A DNA stretch of 64,000 bases from Podocnemis expansa (GCA_007922195.1 ML682005.1:36304033-36368032), one strand, 5' to 3'; shown: positions 35,976 through 47,519, counted from the stretch's first letter. Notes: a model not told the origin generated them from the letters alone. Made by a program: numbers and translations.

Positions 35976-37620
35976 GAGCCACATACACCCTCCTTCTTTC
36001 AGGACACCCTTAATTCATACACAGGAGAACTGGAGACCTGCCATTCACAGGTTAGGCTCTTTGTGCCCTATTACTTGTAGATAAATAATAGAGGCATCTT
36101 GACAGCAAAGTCAAATAACTGCAACATGAGGTTTTCTTAGGTGACGTGAACTTGAATGGTTAGTGGGGACCTGAAGTGAAATTCTTTACACAAACTCTTC
36201 CAGCTGGTGAAGTGTGACCCCATTTTCTGCTTCTCTAAATGATCTGAAATATCAGAGGGGGTTTATGCTCTTATTCTAGGAGAGAAGTATAGTTTCTTGG
36301 AGAGCAGCAGGTCAGTGTAATGAAAGATATAACAGATAGGGTGGAGGAAAAAAGCACTCTCTGTTATTTAACTCCACATTTTGCATAGGCAATTGCTTCC
36401 ATGTGAATTAACATGATGAAAGTATCAGAATTAACTAGGCAGAGTCATTCTAACCTACAAAAAGGAAACCTTGAGCCCTATGTATGGTAGTCTTCAACTG
36501 AGTCCTTCTCATAGGTGGGATAAGGGTGCAGACATATTCATCAGAAGTGATTATTTGTTTAATCATCCCAGGGAACACTGGTAAGCTTTAGGATTTTCTA
36601 ATTTAGGAAAAGGCCAAATAGGTTTTTCCTCTATTATTTTCATAACTCTAGCTATAATCAACTGTAATTTTTCAAACATATGTTTCCATTTTATTTTATG
36701 TTGGCAAAGCCTTTGAATTGCAGTCCCAAGTGCTTACCTTAACTACACCTTATAGAGGTTGTAAATACACCTCTCCTCAGCTGCATTGCAGTTAGAGACA
36801 GCTCCTGGCAGCCGGCTAGGATGGGCAAATGACCTCAAAATCCTGAGGGCCTATAGCAGCGGTGTTCCACATTATTGATAGTAGCAGAGATATTGACAGT
36901 CTGTGCTTGGAAGGAAAATAGGAGTTTGATATGACATATTGTGTGTCTCAGCAAGACTCATAAATAATTTTGACAAGTTTTTGTATGCATGGGAAAGTCC
37001 TTGATTCAGCCTCCCATAAAAATAAACTTCTATTATGGAATGTATTTGTCAAGTGGCTGTGTGATGGATGGAGCTGCGTTTACCCCTTGGCAGTTCGATG
37101 AGTTTTAGATGCACAGCTTACCAGAGAGGATTTACGGGCAGTACAGAAATAATTATTCAGTATGAAATACATAATTCCTGTACCTGAATTTTCATTTTTT
37201 ATTATATTTTGTTTCTGTTGTGCTTCTGGTCTTTAAGACAAAAGGCCTTGCCACTTCACTTAGAACTATTGTTTTTTCTGTATAGTTTGCTGTTCAACAA
37301 CCTTTGGGGGTTGGGGAGTGATTCAAGACCAGAACCTTTCCCAAACTTGACTTTTATTTTCTTAATTGAACGTGGACTTTTTAATAAATAAGCAAAAAAA
37401 CAAGAAAGTTCATGCTCAAAAATCTGTAATGGTGGGAGGATTTTTAAACAAACAATAAAAAAAAAAGTGTAAGGGGTTCTGTAGAGTATGAAGAGGGACA
37501 ATAACCAGTCAAAAATTAGTTCACCTCCATACCTCAGTAGTTTTCTAGTTGTTAGTGTTGCTACTTTTCTCTTAGTAAAAAAAAAACCAAATCAGGCACT
37601 GTGTTTGTCTCCCTTATCAA
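35976..37620. other. Unclassified non-coding DNA
   Basis: No repeat or gene recognised. The opposed frames at 37209-37501 overlap each other and cross A/T-rich runs; no domain. Confidence 0.4.
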
Positions 37621-37624
37621 GTTA

Positions 37625-38175
37625 GAGTCTTCCAGTGTGGAACCTGGAACTGCTTTACTTAGCATCTTCATCAGTTCTTAGCATCTTCTGCTTAGCTGAC
37701 CACCTTCCTCTTTCCATTTCTTCTACTTTTGTCTTTTTCTACTCTACTGTGTCTACCTTCAAATCTCTTTTCATTTCTCTCCTTTTCCCATTGTCTTCAT
37801 ATTTTCTTGTCTCTTCTCACCTGCCCATCCCTATTCTCTATCTCCTTTTCATCTCACTCTTTCTCTCATTGTTGCTGTCCTTCTTGTTTGGTGTCTTTAC
37901 TTGCTTCTTCCTGTTTCTTTATCCTCTTTGTTCTTGCTCCTACTTCTTTAGCCTTCGTCCTTTCCTCTCAATATATTTCTTTCCCTTTTCCTCCTGATCT
38001 CTTCTTAATTGTACTCTGCTCCCTTGTATACCTAACTTTATTTTCTGCATCTTCTCCTGTTCTCCTGGGTTCTTCCAAACCTAAACTCTTCCTTTTCTCC
38101 TACCTCTCTTTCTGTATCACTCTTCTGACCCTTCCCTCTCTCATCTTCCCTCACCCTTTCAGATATCTGCCATCC
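37625..38175 (+). repeat. 550-bp polypyrimidine (C+T) block
   Basis: From about 37680 almost every base on the + strand is C or T, with units such as CTTTTCC, TCTTC and CTCCTTTTC but no strict period. Two overlapping frames (120 and 155 residues, rich in Ser, Phe and Leu) are translations of this low-complexity DNA and lack any start context or domain. Long strand-asymmetric C/T tracts can form triplex (H-DNA) structures. Confidence 0.8.
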
Positions 38176-39230
38176 CCTGTAGTGTTTTGCTGTTAGCAAA
38201 GCACCATTCCTAAGAATTACAGGACTGGTAGATCATAGGAGAATGGGGTACAGATGGCAATCAAAGCCAGGAGTCATGTGAGGGGCTTCCCTGCTTCTCT
38301 CGAAAATAAACAGCAAAATCATAAACACGGTTAGTAAAAAGTCATGTAAAAAGTAATGTTCAGTAGCCCATTTCACTGATGAGGATTATTTTAGACACAG
38401 GAAATCAAAGCAGGTTGTAAAACCAAAAAAAAAAGGGGGGGGGCAAACAAAGCTTGAGATTAAAAATAAAAGGTAGGATGTTTAAAACACTTCCATTACA
38501 GCTTACTGACTCCATGTACAGTAGGTATGAATGTAAAAGCTGTGATTGTTCAAGCACAGTTTAAACAATAGGACACTACATTAGCCTTTGCAGCTGGAGA
38601 CCTGAATTCAAATACTGATAAAGACTTAAGGTTTGTCAGAAAGGAGTCCGTATTGGCGTTTGTCCACCTCACAAATTTCCTAAACATTCTTGCCTGGTAG
38701 GCAGCTTCTTCTCAAGTTAGGACTAGGATTAAAGAACTTAAATTGGCAGAATTGTTCATGACTAAGTTTAGGCTGCACTGGTTGAGCTCGGTGAGAAGCT
38801 TGAAGAAGCATGTCTCAACATTCAGTCAAATGCTGGTACCTCTGCCAAGCCTCCACAAAATGGCTTTGTAAAGGAGCAATTGTGTATTTCAGAAGCCTCA
38901 CCCTTACCTTTTCCAGAATAGATTGACCCAAAAGTCTTCTTTGCATAGTTGGGGGGAGTAGCACAGATCTGTAGGCGATCTCTATCATGTCCTGTTTCTC
39001 CACAATAGAACTTCACCTCTTCCACTGCTTATCCAGGTGGTACCTGTCTGCAGAAGACATGGAAAACCCAGTATTGGTCTGTTGTACATAATTCTTTGCA
39101 GTGCTAAAATCAGGTAAAAGACAGAGATCTCAGACTCAGTGCAATACATCTCTAGCTGTGCTTCTGCACAGTTGTCTGGCACAGGTCAGGACACCAGTAT
39201 AGATTGATACTATAGATGGCATTGGTGAGA
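38176..39230. other. Unclassified non-coding DNA
   Basis: Overlapping - strand frames at 38815-39182 (62-67 residues) were inspected. One contains FYCGETGHDRDR, but a full CCHC knuckle is not present. Function not assigned. Confidence 0.4.
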
Positions 39231-39239
39231 GAGAACTTA

Positions 39240-40100
39240 GTAAGTGCTCCTTTTTGGCTCAAGGGCCACAGATATGTTGACAGCCCTAAAGGGCCATCAG
39301 CCTCCGCCAACAGGCTCTTCCCCCTCCCCCCGACCCTGAAAAGCAGTTTGCCTTTTTGCTAACTGATCCCTCGTTTCCCTGGCTGCAGCAGGGAAACTGC
39401 AAGCATCATGCAGCTCTTTGTACTCTTATCTGGATCCCAAGGCAATGGCTCCCTTCTGCAGCCAGGGGAATGGAAGATCAGTGCTCCCCTCCCCTCCTTC
39501 TGGCTCCAGGAAGGACCCTAGCACCTATGGACCTAGGCAGAATGCTTTGCAGTGCTCCCTGCTACAGCAAGAGGGATGGGAGCCCTAATTTCCTATCCCT
39601 TTGGCTGAAGCAAGGAGCCTGCATCAGTCTTTTTTGCCCTGCAGAAACACTCTTCACCTGGGCCCTTAGACAGTGACTCCATTCTGCAGCCAGCAGGAGG
39701 AAAGTCAAGGGCCACTTTGAAAACCTCCAAGGTGGGGCCAGTCAGCCCATAGAGGCTACCTCGGTGGTCATCTAGGGCGCCAGGCTGTAGGGGGCGCCAA
39801 GAGCTGGGCTGGAGCTGGAACCGGTGAGCTTCCTGCCCTGCTCCGCCGGAATCTGGACGTGGGAACAAAGCTGCCACCATGATTCAGCCCTGCAGCCCAC
39901 ACAGCACCCACCCACCACCTGGCCAGGCTTGGGAGGCAGGGGCCACCATCTGGTGCAGCCTGGCCTGGGCCACCAGGGTGGTGGGTTGCCAAAATCTCAG
40001 GCCCTTATGGTACCAAAATACCTTAGGCCAGCTCTGCGCCAAGGACTGCTTTTGGCTTCTGAAACATGCGTTGGGAACTGTTGTTCTATAGTCTCTAGTC
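39240..40100. repeat. GC-rich block, possibly an unrecognised DNA transposon
   Basis: The block is markedly GC-rich against its AT-rich surroundings and has frames on both strands (70-106 residues) rich in Pro, Gly and Ala with no domain. Its right edge reads GCGTTGGGAACTGTTG followed by TTCTATAG, which resembles a hAT right end (GTTGGGAAC...) plus an nTCTAnAn target, but I could not find the matching left end. Family not assigned. Confidence 0.4.
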
Positions 40101-41184
40101 AAGGAAAATACCTATTAAAGGCAAAGGGAATGAGCTAGGTCTGGAAGATTTGTCCAATAATTTGTAGAATCTCTTTCTCTTTTAAGGTGAAATCCCAATG
40201 CACATGTTGTTTTGAATAGGCACTACATTTATTGCAGTAATACCATTTGCTCTGCTGCAATTGCAGGTCTGTCAGTGCTTCCATTATAAATCTTCTTTAT
40301 AGGAGGGAATTTATAATATAGCCATTAAAAACATTTTTGGACTAAATGTGATTTACATATTCTCATTGCAGCAGGAAATGCTTTTTTTATAACATTTTGC
40401 TAAAATCTGTTTGTCTGGTATTTTTGATACTGAAATATGAAATATAACATTCTCTAGCTTTTGCTGCCTTTTTTAACAATTTTGCAGGAAAAAACATTTT
40501 ATGAAATGAATTAACATGCACTTAATACTTTCTTCAGATGCATGTTTGATAAAGTGTATGTGTTTATAAATATATATTGGCATTAAAACAATTTTTTTAA
40601 GTGCCGGAAGATTCCTATTTGATTTGCAAAATGCTTGAGCAATGTTTTTAACATGTACTCTAGCTTTAAGTCTCTAGAAACTATACATACAATAGCTTGC
40701 TGTGCTTTTTTCTAATACATATTTAGACAATTATGCGAGCTATATTATTGTGTCAAAGCTTTCTGTTACTAATATCTCTGTTCACTTTCATTTCAATCTA
40801 TGCCATGGTTCTTGTGGGATCTGTTGAGGAGTACTTCAATGTACTGCAAAGCATTATCAAAGTGCAACAACAGGAATTGAAATTGAGAGCCCTAGAAGCA
40901 AACTAGAGGGGGAATGTAATAACACAGATGGCCTTTCCCCCAGTGTTGCTTTCTTTTTTATGCCACCATTTAAAGCAAGAACAAATACAAAAATTGAATA
41001 AAGAAGCCTATCTACTAAAACAATATGATAGTCTGAATTAAACTAATAACATTAAAGAGACTGAGAACTAAGTTTTTTCATCACTTTTGGATTCACTTTT
41101 TTGTGCCTATCTGGGCCCAAAATTTCAAAGGGTATTTTGCAAGAGTACCTGTTTACATACTTAGCACAGACATTATTTGTGTTC
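40101..41184. other. Unique AT-rich DNA; candidate conserved block
   Basis: 40190-40780 has no recognised repeat and no frame. It holds motifs such as TGCTGCAATTGCAG, ATTTATTGCAGTAATA and TTAACATGCAC in unique context. A conserved non-coding element is possible. Confidence 0.3.
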
Positions 41185-41385
41185 AGCCGAAGCAGTTTAG
41201 TGGACAGAGTACAAAGCTGGAAGGTAGAAATTCCTGAATGATAACTGGGCAAATCATTTAATCTGTTTGTCTTCCCATTTGTAAAATGGGAATAATATTT
41301 ATTGCACTTTCTCATTCCCTCAAGAGAGCATTAGGAGGACTGATTCACATTTGTACAAAGCTTTGAACAAGTGAGTCTTGGGTAT
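41185..41385 (+). repeat. MIR SINE
   Basis: AAGCAGTTTAGTGGACAGAG at the start, then TGGGCAAATCATTTAATCTG, CCCATTTGTAAAATGGGAAT and TTTGTACAAAGCTTTGAAC follow the MIR order (tRNA-like head, GGGCAAGTCACTTAACCTC, CATCTGTAAAATGGGGATAA, GTAAAGCGCTT). It is a diverged ancient copy. The 87-residue antisense frame over it is not a gene. Confidence 0.75.
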
Positions 41386-41564
41386 CGTCTGAACATCACT
41401 AAATCTGTGCTTTGGAGAATAAAGTGAGGAAGACAGTGACCAGAACCAAGAACACTTCACCTTGAATACCCTGCCACAGTTCACCTCGCTCTTAAACCAG
41501 AGAGCTGTCAGACTGAGCATCTCAGATGATCATATTTTCCTCAGTATCAAACAGCGTGAGAGAC

Positions 41565-41726
41565 TATAGTCTGGTCTACAAGAGAAAATTAGGCTGGCAT
41601 AACTGCATCACTGAAGGTTGTGAAAAATCCATACTACTGAGTGGCCTAGGTGGATTATCTATACCAACAGAAGAATCCTTTCCATTAGCATAGCTCTGGC
41701 TGTAGCAAGTGTAGACAAGCCCTGGC
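41565..41726. mobile_element. MITE with GTCTGGTCTACA-type ends
   Basis: TAGTCTGGTCTACAAGAGAA at the left and CAAGTGTAGACAAGCCCTGG at the right are inverted; interior TTAGGCTGGCATAACTGC is the usual subterminal sequence of this reptile MITE group. Confidence 0.7.
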
Positions 41727-43640
41727 TCTTAAGTTGATCGTGTAACAATCTTGGGGTTAATTAAATAACAAACAAGCGACTGAGCTTTTCAATGGTGGAA
41801 GCAATGCAAGTAATTGCAATACACACAATACAAAACTGAGGAGCCAATGGAATAGGTGAGCTCCCTGGTCATTGTGGAGAAAAGTAGTGGCCAGCTGCAC
41901 ATGTGACTTTAACAAAGCTATAAAAAGAGACCATTTCAAACTACCAAACAGAAAGCAAATTATGATTCAGTTTAGAAATGCTCAATATTTCAGTAAATTG
42001 TATATCTTCAGGTTTTTGACAGCTAAAATTAACTGAAGAAAGCTCCAAAATATGCACACTTAATACCCCATTTGGAAAATGCAGATCCTTACATTTACTC
42101 TTTGGCATAGTTTCAGCACCAGAAATGTACCACAAAACCATAATACAGTCTATAAACATATTAATGGTATCGACATCACATGGTGACACCATCAAGGGCT
42201 CACTAAAATAGGAGCATGATCATAGACTTTTGGAAGTCCTGGATGGCAACTAGAGCTGTAGACCTCAAACTAAATAAAGAGAAATGTGTTTAGGGGTTAC
42301 CAAACTGACTTTTATTGGTAATGTCACATGAGTGTGTGCATCAGTTTGAGAGAGAGGCTCTCCAGTTTGTTTCATTGAAGTTTTATTCTTTTCCCATTCA
42401 ATAGTTTGTTATTCAGTGAACCCCAAGATCATTACAGATAGGACCAACTCAAGTGTGCATCACATTGCTCATATGACCTGTGATGTCTTTATGAAAGGAA
42501 TATTTAATAAGCAGGCCACTTTATTCTGGTCTGGCTGCAGTTTTTAGATGGTCTGTAGCGTATTCTCCTGTATCGTACTTTGTAATAATTCAGTCTCCAA
42601 TTCTGAGCAGAAGTGTATTATGTGAACAATGTATTTTTAGTAACTGATGATCCTAGGTCTCCAAAAAATTGATGAATGTCATAAGATATTTTAAATCACT
42701 TTCATGCTACAAAATCAAAAGCACAGAAAGTGAAATGCTGCTGCTGTCATGGTTTGGTCACCATACAAAATAAGATGAGTAGCAATTATGGAGACTCTTT
42801 AAAGAATAAGTAATTTGAAATACTGCTCAAGAGAGGAATACAAATTGTGTACTTCTGGCAAACATAAAGGTTAGTGTGACCACACATACTTAGATGTCTC
42901 TAAGGGAGAAGTTTTAAATAATGAAAAATACAGTGATTTTGAACATTACTGTTTACTACGTGGTATGGCAGACATTCTATGGAAAGATGCAGTACTGCTA
43001 AGATCGACGATAATAGATGTGGTGTTCATTCATTCTCTTTTCATCTCATTCATCATCAAAGCTCAAATTTTGGAAGGGTTTTTAGGGGCATTATATACTT
43101 TTACCTCCCCAAAACGGTCATCCTGTGTATCCAAACTTTTGATTATTTTTTTTTTAAAAGATAAGTCTCTAGCTTATATGTGAGAGAGCAAAAACTTTCA
43201 CTTCAATATGTGAACCAAGCATAGCTGATACAGTGATGTCTTACTCAGATTTCAGAGCTCTTGAAACAATTGTTCTAAGACACCCCAATGAAATGCTAAT
43301 GCCTGATTACTATAATTTAAATCTCAATATTAAACATTTCATTCTTGATCAAATCAAGTAAGAAAGAAAAGGGAATGTCATTTATTACTATATCCATAAG
43401 AAAGACAGTGTTTTCTACTCTATGAAAGATGTATCCATTAAAATTGTGGGAAATAAAGTAATATTTGGCAAGAGGACGCAATAGCACATAGGGAATGTGT
43501 GTGTAAACTAAAACTATATCTTTTGATCAATACTTCAAAATAGATCTCCTTTCACCATGTAAAACTTTGTAATGCTTAAGCAATTATATATGGCTTTGCA
43601 GACCCAGTGTTCCCAAACTGTACTGGGACCTATGTGCCTA
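41727..43640. other. Mostly unique non-coding DNA
   Basis: No gene or clear repeat recognised. Frames such as 41941-42195 and 42965-43183 have no domain. A lone CAGTGTTCCCAAACTG at 43606 resembles a hAT end but has no partner. Confidence 0.4.
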
Positions 43641-43644
43641 TCAT

Positions 43645-44106
43645 TTAGACCCATCCCAGTGCTCAGGGTTAATAAATAGAAAGAATATTTCTTCAGGATG
43701 CTCCAAGGGCTGGCTAACCACTATGGCAGGTTTACATACTTCTAGAAGGGTCCATGATGCCAAGCTCTTTCGAAATTCAGCTCTGTTTATCTTCATGGAT
43801 AAAGGATGGTATGGATCCAGTATTATCATAGACATTAATGCTGTGGAGAGAGCATCAGTCATCCTGGGGGACCTGGGCTATCCTTTGATTCCCTGTTAAA
43901 GAAATCATTTACAGGGCTTGGACAGAAAGAAACAACTGTTTAACTTGCCTCAATAGCTGCAGAATGGCAAGTTGTATGTATTTGGCCAGCTGAAAGGCAG
44001 GTATTGCTCTTTATTGCCTAGGTTGGAAACTTGGGGGGGGGGTACTTGCCTAAGATTATAGCCGCATCTTATGTTTTACACACTATTGATGTGAAAAAAG
44101 GAGAAA
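43645..44106 (+). pseudogene. PIF/Harbinger transposase fossil
   Basis: Across three frames the + strand keeps, in order, blocks typical of Harbinger DDE transposases: RMLQGLANHYGRFTY (about 43697-43742; usual 'S..LQ.LVD..GRFTN'); RRVHDAKLFRNSALF (43744-43788; usual 'GSVHDARVFRNS.L' with a catalytic Asp); VILGDLGYPLIP (43858-43893; usual 'ILGDSAYPL.PWLM' with the second Asp), then a stop at 43896; FGQLKGRYCSLLPRLE (about 43981-44029; usual 'FGRLKGRW..L..R'); and KIIAASYVLHTI (44053-44088; usual 'VVAACVLHNI'). Frame changes near 43740 and 43975, a stop, and loss of the segment after YPL show it is dead. The N-terminal helix-turn-helix and terminal repeats were not found. Such proteins normally cut and move Harbinger elements together with a Myb-like partner. 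Confidence 0.75.
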
Positions 44107-45134
44107 GCCCCAATGACAGGTGACAAACTGAGGTACAGAGATTTGCTGTGCAGTTTGAGCAGCTAGCAAGGTGTGCAACTGAACATGGAAACTGGCAGGA
44201 CAAGAAAATACTGTTCACAGTGCCTGTCACTCTTTGAGTCTCAGGCCTCAAAATATGCCACTCTCCATATTGCAGTTATCCTGAGGTGGAGGTGGGTGGA
44301 ATGGATTGTTAGCACTGCAGTCTCTTTTGTTGGTGATAAGGTGTGCCACACAGGCCACTTTTATTTCATCTTGTGTTTGTGCCTTTGCGCTTTTGGGATA
44401 CTTTTTATAAAATGCAAAGAGTTCTTAATGTTTTGTATTAATAAACAACAATTTATTACACAATAATCAGAAATAAACCTTTAATTAATATAGTGGTAAA
44501 ACAAAGCCTAAAAGTGACAGTGCAGTCGTGGGCAGTGGAGTGACTTCCAATACATAGGCAAGAACACACCTGACTTCTGCCTCTTCTTCTTCTTCATGGG
44601 CTTTCTGCTACCGAGTGTCAGGGCTTGAATTTAGTTCAGAGTTGATATGTGACTTGAAAGAACTGGGTTGCCAAGTGCAGATGTTTTTGTTGCTGTGATC
44701 TTGGGCGGGGAAAGGCAAAGTACTCTGGGAGTACGATTGCAGAGATCCATCATGAAACATGCTGACGTTCCCAGTCCCCTGTATTATCCAGAGACTTCAA
44801 AAGATGGCTGGGTCCTGCATGAGGGCGCCAGATTGTCTGTGTGCCCACTGGCAGCACATGCTGCAGCCAAGTTTTCTGCTTCTGTGTTGTCTCTAGAAGC
44901 TGCCTCCACATGTCTCTGTCTTTCGCCTTCACAACACTGTTTGGCCACTTTGCACCCTCTCTCTGGGGAGCTTCCTATCTTCTTTCCTCTCTTTCCCCAA
45001 ATGCACGTCAGCCTCTCTGTTGTTTTCAGTTTGAGATGGGGGGGGGCCTTCTGATTGAGGTCTGTGAACGTTTTATCACAACTATGTTTGAAGTCTTGCA
45101 TTCTAGTTTTGCTGTTTTTTGGAGGAGCTCATAT
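44107..45134. other. Unclassified non-coding DNA
   Basis: Frames 44668-45054 (128 residues, +), 44841-45257 (138 residues, +) and 44784-45101 (105 residues, -) overlap one another in different frames. None has a recognisable domain, and one runs into the MITE at 45135. I regard them as non-coding. Confidence 0.4.
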
Positions 45135-45820
45135 GGGCTATTTCTGTACTACAGGGCTTTGTTAAGTCAAGTTAATAAAGTCTACTTAAAGGCAGCTTTA
45201 TTAAGTCAACTCAATGAGTCCACACTTCTCTTCAGTCGAATTAAGAAAGTTGGTTAAGTCAACTTATGAAAGCCCTAGTCTATACTTAGGGCTTTTTTGG
45301 CAGCAGCCAAGCCCCATTTTCTCAAGGAACATAAAATTCCTTACATAAATGACAGTGACTTTCTAAACCACCATTACGCATTAGGGGAAAGCTGATGGCA
45401 AATCTCTTGCGGTTGGCTTTCCCCCATGTCCCCTAACCCCCAGGACTTCCAGGGTCAGCTTCTGGAAGTAGCACAGTGAGTTCATACTTGCTGTGATTCG
45501 CTCCCAGAAGCCCAAACTGATGGAAGTGAATTTGCCGCCCTCAGTATAGACATACCCGAAGTGCCTTATAAAAAATGTGTTTGCTTAAGTCTACTTTACT
45601 AAGTTGACTTAAACAGGCACATGTTATTATATAGGGCTTCTTAAGGTGACTTTGATGGACACATTGCATTGTCAACTTAATGCCTGACTTAAAGAGTGAG
45701 AGTTATTAAGTCGACTTAAGCCCTTAAGACAACTTAATAAATGGCAAAGGTAGCCAGGGCTTCGCTTAAGTTGACTTAAGCCTCCTTAAGTCGACTTAAG
45801 CCCTTAGTGTAGACATACCC
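45135..45820. mobile_element. Nested MITE cluster with AAGTCGACTT palindromes
   Basis: The outer ends GGGCTATTTCTGTACTACAG (45135) and CTTAGTGTAGACATACCC (45803-45820) are inverted. Two further end-like sequences occur inside: CTAGTCTATACTTAGGGC (45275-45292) and GCCCTCAGTATAGACATACC (about 45537-45556), which face each other and suggest a second MITE nested in the first. Throughout are TTAAGTCAACTTA / CTTAAGTCGACTTAAG motifs, including the perfect 16-base palindrome at 45785-45800. No protein is encoded. Confidence 0.7.
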
Positions 45821-46623
45821 ATGGTTAGCTGGCTAGTAATCCTGTCTTCATTCCTTTTAAGCTCTCCTGACTCCTGGTGACATTACACTGACCTGGATGA
45901 CTAGGATACAGAGAATGGCCTTACTCAAAATGGCAGACCAGTGAGATACACTGTAAAGTTATACACAAAGATGATCTCCCCACAGAGTGCTGCAGAAGTG
46001 AAAGGGTGTTGCAAGCTATATTGAGGACAATGACCATCCAGCTATTCTGCATATTGTCCAGGCCAAAATTACACAGTTTCTAATTTTACATTCTTCTTTA
46101 CCTCCCCTGTGGACATGATAAAATTGCAGAGGAAAAAACAGATCACATTCGTTATTGATTGTTTGAAGCCTTAACTGCTCCCAGTCCTTCCCTCTGTAAG
46201 CCTATGAAAAACCATTAAGAGCTGTTCTGCTATGCTGTCCCTAAGGTAAATTTCTTTTCCTGTACAAATCCCTGTTTCAGGGCAGGGAGCTGTAGTCTTT
46301 ACACACATTCTACATCCATGTCTACTTCATGTTAACCGAGGGTGCCTACCAGGCTTCTTTTCCAGTAATCATTGTCTCAAAAACCTGTTGAATTTCAAAC
46401 AGTTGATGCTTTCATTATCTGAATGTGACACAGGACTGAGGGGAAGGTACCAGTGACAACTGCACCATGTTGCCAGCCATGATTTTAAGCAGGTGATCAG
46501 ATGATGGGAGGGAGTGCATTCACCAGGCAGGACAGATGCTGGTAAGGGAAAGGAAAATAGGTAGAGATGTATGTGTTTTTCATGGCATGTAAACCGTTGA
46601 TGTTTCGGCCTTTAGCATGATAC
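45821..46623. other. Unclassified non-coding DNA
   Basis: No repeat family or gene recognised; no frame above 60 residues on either strand. Confidence 0.45.
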
Positions 46624-46864
46624 CGTAGGCAGGTCTTCACTGATGGTGGCGGAGAGCCACTCAACTGATCAGGAAGTTCGATTCCAGATCACCACCCCAG
46701 CGACTGGGTAGTGCTGAGTTAAAGGGAGGCCCCCTTCCTTTTACTCAGCACCATGGACAAGCTGGGATTTAGGCATTCAAACTGAGGTACGCAAGTTATT
46801 TGAAGTAACTTGAGTATCTCAGTTTGACTGCCACCAAAAAGGGCAGGCAGTGTAGACCAGCCCA
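46624..46864. mobile_element. MITE with GCAGGTCTTCACT-type ends
   Basis: CGTAGGCAGGTCTTCACTGA at the left and GGCAGTGTAGACCAGCCCAG at the right are inverted. Subterminal TACGCAAGTTATTTGAAGTA / ACTTGAGTATCTCAGTTTG are inverted relatives of CAAACTGAGGTACGCAAG. Non-coding, 240 bp. Confidence 0.7.
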
Positions 46865-47273
46865 GAAGTTGATGTTCCATCCAGAGGAGCTGCCATTTTG
46901 AAAACGTACTGGGGTTGAGAGAGAGAGGACAAATACTGAGGGGGGGAGGGGGAGGGTTAGAGACTCAGAAAGGATCCTAGCTCACAAACACCAATGAACC
47001 TGGAACAGAAGGTCGCACATCTGTATGGTATAATAATAAATTGTAAAGATATATACTTACGTGCCAAGGCTTCTGCCAGAGGGTCTGCCCCCTCAGTCTT
47101 GGCCTGGCTGGGAGTTGGGCTGGCTTCCTACATGGTTGCCATTTACGAGATCCTGGTTTTCCAGGAAGAGCTGTCCACTGTCTTCCTTGTGTTCCTTCTC
47201 TTGTGACTCTTGCAGCTCAATCTTATGAGGGGAAGAGGAACAGAGGGACTGCAGGATTGAACGTCTTTTGGGT
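46865..47273. other. Unclassified non-coding DNA
   Basis: Nothing recognised. The 70-residue frame at 46994-47206 begins MNLEQKVAHLYG and ends in a hydrophobic run, but has no homologue I can name. Confidence 0.4.
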
Positions 47274-47519
47274 TTAATTAGTGATGTGATTGCTCATAAT
47301 TATGTAAAGCTTCTCAAAAAGTGGACAGGCTACATTTCCATGGCCAGACTGTTTCCTGGCTTCCCTGCTTTTAATATAAGTCCTCCTGATCTCTTTGTGT
47401 TGTATTGAGTACTGGTATTCATCCCAGATTTGATGCCTCACAGGCATCAGACTAATAATGTCCACAAGTAGATCTTTTTTCTGATGATTGACCCCAAGAG
47501 CTTCCTGCACTGGACCCAA
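47274..47519 (-). pseudogene. Possible Myb/SANT-MADF domain fossil (Harbinger partner type)
   Basis: The - strand frame of 81 residues has KEIRRTYIKSREARKQSG followed by NVACPLFEKLYIIM. This resembles the end of the Myb/SANT-like domain of reptile Harbinger-derived proteins ('LRQAYQKTREAN..SGSEPQTC.FYDELHAIL'): the R..Y.K.REA, SG, C..F(Y/F)(D/E).L pattern is conserved. Upstream, LVDIISLMPVRHQIWDEYQ could be the degraded first helices, but the aromatic residues expected there are not all found. The M start has no special context. It lies about 3.2 kb from the Harbinger transposase fossil, on the opposite strand. Function, if any, is not implied; chance similarity cannot be ruled out. Confidence 0.4.

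Noticed and set aside
37635..38196. Two overlapping + strand frames of 120 and 155 residues, Leu/Phe/Ser-rich, looking like a membrane protein
   Set aside because: They are translations of a nearly pure C/T tract; the hydrophobicity follows from the base composition and no domain or start context exists.
38822..39025. FYCGETGHDRDR in a - strand frame, suggesting a CCHC zinc knuckle of a retroelement gag
   Set aside because: Only one Cys and the G..GH core are present; the first and last zinc-binding positions are not Cys, and no gag or RT sequence lies nearby.
39240..40100. A hAT element or CpG-island exon
   Set aside because: Only a possible right end (GTTGGGAAC then TTCTATAG) was seen; kept as an unclassified GC-rich block.
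43606..43640. CAGTGTTCCCAAACTG as a hAT left end
   Set aside because: No matching right end or 8-bp duplication was found within 1 kb; the Harbinger fossil begins just after it.
44668..45257. Three overlapping frames of 105-138 residues as a possible gene
   Set aside because: Different frames and strands overlap fully, none has a domain, and one reads into a MITE.
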